The notes under the pieces were generated by a model, which saw only the letters and a list, made by a program, of their open reading frames with translations, was not told the origin of the DNA and did not search any database. A DNA stretch of 64,000 nucleotides. It comes from Whitmania pigra. Its lineage: Eukaryota > Annelida > Clitellata > Hirudinida > Haemopidae. Shown here one piece after another: positions 60,693 to 64,000 of this stretch. The position numbers and the translations under genes were made by a program. Each line of letters starts with the position of its first letter. Position 1 is the first letter of the stretch. The stretch is taken from assembly GCA_021613335.1 (NCBI GenBank), contig JAJTWR010000275.1, positions 2,080,001 through 2,144,000 of the forward strand, in the 5' to 3' direction.

Positions 60693-62948
60693 TTAACATG
60701 CTTCTTGGCCGCGCCAAGAGGAGTACGATTTTGAAGAGATCACTCCTCCCCAGTTGCAAACGAATGCAGTCACGAGAACCTGCGGAGAGGGAAACCCACT
60801 TGGACGGTTGTTTGTCATCCAAATATTAATGTCTCTGTCGTCATATTTTTGGACTTTGTTGACGTGTTCTTCGTCCAACGGGGTTGTATCTGAAACGATG
60901 GTGACATCGCAGACTACTGACTGATCCCTCTCCCATGCCACCAGGTCTGGAATTCTGAGATTCCCTCCAACATTAATTCGAGGCTCAATTTTGGTGATGT
61001 AGCCTTTCTTGGTCAGCTTCTTTTCTAATTGGCGGACAAGATTGTTATGCCGCTCTCTTCTCTCTGCATCCATACCTGGGCAAACCTGGAAGATATGGTC
61101 CAGGCACTCGAAGGCACCACATCCGGAATCACAATAGGTGTTCATCTCTGGACGATACCTTGAGATCCTAAGATTTGTCGGGAGGATGGCAGCCCTGACT
61201 TTGATACATTGTATGTATTCGCTTGGGGGCATCCTGAATTGACCGTCCACTATCCAATCACTAATTCCTATCCCTTGGGTAAACGATTGCAGCCCATATC
61301 CATCGACAGTGTCGTACAAACTTGCCGCAGTTTTGTGTTTCAGTTGTTTTTTAGCTGCGGGTCCTTTTGCTATTCCGAACTTTCTGTATTCGCAGAGAAT
61401 TGCGCTGTTATCCCTCAACGTATCCAGCAGAAACTCATCCTCATTGGTCTTGGACTGCCCCACCATTGCCGACATTCGATTAGCTCTTATGATCGGCACC
61501 CATTTTCTGAGCTGCAACAATCCGAGTCCACCATCCTTAACTCCCGTGTGGAAGAAAGCAACCGGCGTGTCTTTAGGAAGTCGGGGCCATTGTCGCACAG
61601 CAGATCTTATCTTGGTGTCAGAAGCACTGAGAGATTTCAGCGAAATGCTATTGAAGGTCAAATAGTGAACAAGACTTGGTATTAAATGAGACCTGAGTAT
61701 ATACAGTTTTTTATTGGGCTTCAATGGAGCCCTGGATATTAGATGCAACTTGTTTTGAATTTTTTCTCCTATTGAAGCGTATTTTAACCTGGGACCAATG
61801 TCAGCCCCGAGGTACTTGTAGGTATCAAGAATATTCATTGCCGTAATTTTATGTTGATTGACTTCAAGATAAGGATCCGGGTTGACAATCCATGGATTGT
61901 TTTTACTCCGCACTTCCGCCCTCAGAGATGCGCATTTTTGAGCATTGATACTCAATCCCACTTTTGCTAAAGACTCCTCAACTTGTTCCAGTAGTCTTTT
62001 CATTCCAATATCCGTGGAGGATAAAAAAATTAAGTCATCGGCAAAGGCCATGTAATTGCATTTGACTGATGAATTAATGTCGCCAGTCACACCGATGGAA
62101 GAGTCCACTTCGGCCATCACCATGTCGATTACCGCATTGAAAAGTAGAGGAGACATGGGATCTCTTTGTCGGACACCTCTATTCACTAGAATGTCGTGAC
62201 TCGGCGTTCCTCCAATCTTTAGTTGGAACGAGCAGTTGCGATAAGCCTCTGAAATGTATCTCAGCATGAACGGCGGAGTTCCGAGTCTGTAGGCTGCTCT
62301 AACAATCGATTGATGCGAAACCGAATCAAATGCTTTGCTCATGTCAATGAGGGTGAGGTTCAGCCTTTGTTTCTGCTCCCTCTTTTTCTTTATGATTGCT
62401 TTTACGAGCCATATATTGTCTGCTAGGTCATCGCCTTGCCTAAAAGCCTTCTGACGACTTGAAAGAGGCCAGTGAGTGAGCATTCTTTTGCTCAGCACAC
62501 GGTGGAATAACCTGCCAATAATTGGTCCAAGAGTGATTGGCCTGAAATCGCCTGGATTGAGTGTCCCTTGTTTTTTTGGAATACAAGTGACAATTCCCTT
62601 TTTTAGCACATCTGAGGGACATCTATTGAACATCCAGAGTGTCATATGGGTGGCCATGTCTTCTGGGGCTATCTTGTTCAAGTCAACTTTTTTCATTCCA
62701 TCCAAACCAGAAGCACAATCTTTCAAATTTTTTGCTGCCAGAATGATTTCATCCGCAGTGACCGGAATATCCATCTCTTCAAAAGCATCGACGGCTCTCT
62801 CCAATGGTCTGCAATCACTTTTTGACTTCTGGATGAAGACTTTCTCCCAATATTCAAGCAATGCCTCATCTGCAGGATGCACAGAATCTTTCTCGCTATC
62901 TCCGTTCAATACAAACTGAGCTCCTAAACTTTGACTTTTTTGGAACAT
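60693..62948 (-). pseudogene. Reverse transcriptase-endonuclease part of R2-like ORF
   Basis: 751 codons open. Reverse transcriptase motifs: FRPITLGP (135-142), LIDMSKAFDSVSH (200-212, catalytic Asp202), GVRQRDPMSPLLFN (258-271) and the catalytic AFADD (301-305). The usual Gly after GVRQ is Arg here. A CX3CX7HX4C knuckle (C606, C610, H618, C623) and a restriction-like nuclease core (IPDLV with Asp668, CDVTIV with Asp681, K698 in the NKVQKY segment) follow. The frame begins right after an in-frame stop at 62,958-62,960, so the Met at 62,948 is not the natural start. The catalytic residues are intact, so the copy may be fairly young. Confidence 0.88.
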
Positions 62949-62957
62949 TCTTTGAAC

Positions 62958-63794
62958 TTACGCATAATGTTGTCTTTCCAGCTCAATTTTCCTTGCTCTC
63001 ACTGATTGATGGTTGGCTGTTCTGACAAATTCGCGAGTATTGGATCCAACGCTGTCCTCCTCTCTCAATTCCAGATTCTGTCTCACATATTCTCGTGTTT
63101 CCTTCTTTGTTTTCTTCGGTATTGTTTCCGAAATCCATCTTTCGAATTCCATGTTAATGATGGCTCTTTTGACCTCATTTCCCTCATTGGGATCAATTAG
63201 CCTTCTGAATTCGTCGTCTGTCATTCGGAGCAGAAACCTCCTTTTCTCAATAAATTGAAGGAGACCAACTAAGTTTTCCAATTCAATTTCTGCGCAACTG
63301 GATATGGCTTTGAAATCGGCCTTCACGCCTGATGTTATTATATTGGAGAGCAGTTTGCGGTATTGTGGTTTGTTTCTAATTTTCTTTATGGTATCCACAT
63401 CGAGAGTAGGGAATTGCTGCTGAAGTGAGACGTAGATCCTGTTTTTATGTAATTCTCCAAGATTCAACTCTGCATCTGCAAGTGCTCTCCATGATTCTGT
63501 GTCTTGAAGGCTTGGAACAGGAAGCAGATGAATTCTTTCCTCAGCAGGACCTGATTCTTGGCAAGAGACAATTGTAGGATTCGACGTCTCAGTGAGCATG
63601 GATGTTGTTGTTGTTGTTGGACAAGTCAGGTATCTCTCCAGTATTACCTTGTATCTGTCGCCGAGTCTTTGGCTTTTGATGGCATTCAACGTTCTGTGTC
63701 TAAATCTTTTATGGAGTTCTTTGTTGAGTGAACTCCATTTCGAATCATTTCGGCTTCCATGGCAGCGAGCATGCAGTATTCTTCCTCTGTCCAT
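62958..63794 (-). pseudogene. N-terminal middle part of R2-like ORF
   Basis: In the same frame as the reverse transcriptase but separated from it by one TAA. It begins with the second half of a Myb-like domain (ELHKRFRHRTLNAIKSQRLG, a recognition-helix pattern), then a Thr-rich stretch coded by GTT/ACA-type triplets, then a second helical segment (LDVDTIKKIRNKPQYRKLL). The remainder to the stop is charged linker. The first ~25 codons of this frame are not the real protein, because the true reading frame upstream is the overlapping one. Confidence 0.75.
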
Positions 63795-63997
63795 CTTGCT
63801 TTAGCAGAGGGGAGACCAGCTTTGGCTTTGTGATATTCAAGTGGATGGATTCTGTTTTCATGAATGTGTTTACCTCTTGTTGTGCCGAACTTTTTGTTGC
63901 AAAAGTCGCAGCGCACCTGTCTTCTACTACCTGAAGGAGTTTCTTTCTTTCTTTGAACGCTAGCCATTTGGCTTCGGCCACTACGTACAAACTCCAC
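63686..63997 (-). pseudogene. Zinc-finger/Myb N-terminus of R2-like ORF
   Basis: Open to the window edge, so it may continue beyond. It has one C2H2 finger (C30, C33, H46, H51; CDFCNKKFGTTRGKHIHENR) followed by the first Myb helix (ARWTEEEYCMLAAMEAEM, 67-84). The Myb domain continues in the other frame (63,794-62,958), which places a one-base frameshift near 63,700-63,740. A single finger plus Myb resembles R2 elements with a reduced finger set. Confidence 0.75.
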
Positions 63998-64000
63998 GGT

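Larger units (their letters stand above)
60401..64000 (-). mobile_element. R2-like non-LTR retrotransposon, 5' cut by window
   Basis: One element on the minus strand, 3' end near 60,401. Coding order: C2H2 zinc finger, Myb-like helix, linker, reverse transcriptase, CCHC knuckle, restriction-like endonuclease. That order defines the R2 group. The 3' UTR is about 290 nt. The copy is broken by a frameshift near 63,700-63,740 and by one in-frame TAA at 62,958-62,960, so it cannot make the full protein. Its GC content is clearly higher than that of the flanks. R2 elements normally sit in 28S rRNA genes, but no rDNA is visible at this 3' junction. The 5' end lies beyond the window. Confidence 0.88.

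Noticed and set aside
61209..62919. Plus-strand frames of 118-158 codons opposite the reverse transcriptase
   Set aside because: Antisense shadows of the R2-like ORF, which has catalytic motifs on the minus strand.

Overview
The window is AT-rich, intron-rich animal DNA. It has GT-AG introns of roughly 45 bp to 2.7 kb, secreted and cell-surface protein genes of metazoan families, an R2-type retrotransposon, tRNA-derived SINEs and a very high load of tri- and tetranucleotide microsatellites. I see no bacterial, viral or organellar gene. The gene content and repeat style suggest a small-genome invertebrate, perhaps a lophotrochozoan such as an annelid or leech. That placement is inference only.

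Layout. (1) 1-17,262 is gene-poor, holding microsatellites, two tRNA-derived SINE copies in opposite orientation and one weak minus-strand exon candidate. (2) 17,263-21,268 (+) is a protocadherin-like gene: one large exon codes for seven cadherin repeats and a transmembrane segment, and two small downstream exons give an alternative longer cytoplasmic tail. (3) 23,274-34,276 (-) is a neprilysin-like M13 metalloprotease in at least 21 exons, reconstructed here exon by exon, with a possible first coding exon at 35,386-35,476. (4) 35.5-42.9 kb is gene-poor, with a long (AAT)n array, small tandem repeats and a GC-rich island. (5) 42,903-59,338 (+) is a tandem cluster of three paralogues with the order signal peptide, YWTD-type propeller, EGF, second propeller, hydrophobic C-terminus. 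Copies A and B give complete 12-exon models of 654 and 637 aa with matching intron phases; copy C carries several lesions and looks like a decaying pseudogene. (6) 60.4 kb to the window end (-) is an R2-like, restriction-like-endonuclease non-LTR retrotransposon. It is cut by the window edge and inactivated by a frameshift and an in-frame stop. Its 3' end abuts an A-run and TAA/TAAA repeats rather than 28S rDNA.

The host genes are not an operon. They share a surface or secreted theme (adhesion molecule, type II membrane peptidase, LDL-receptor-like propeller proteins) but nothing in the sequence shows that they act together. The most novel items are the compact propeller-EGF-propeller cluster with its third copy dying, the alternative protocadherin tail, the SINE family, and the R2-like element outside rDNA.
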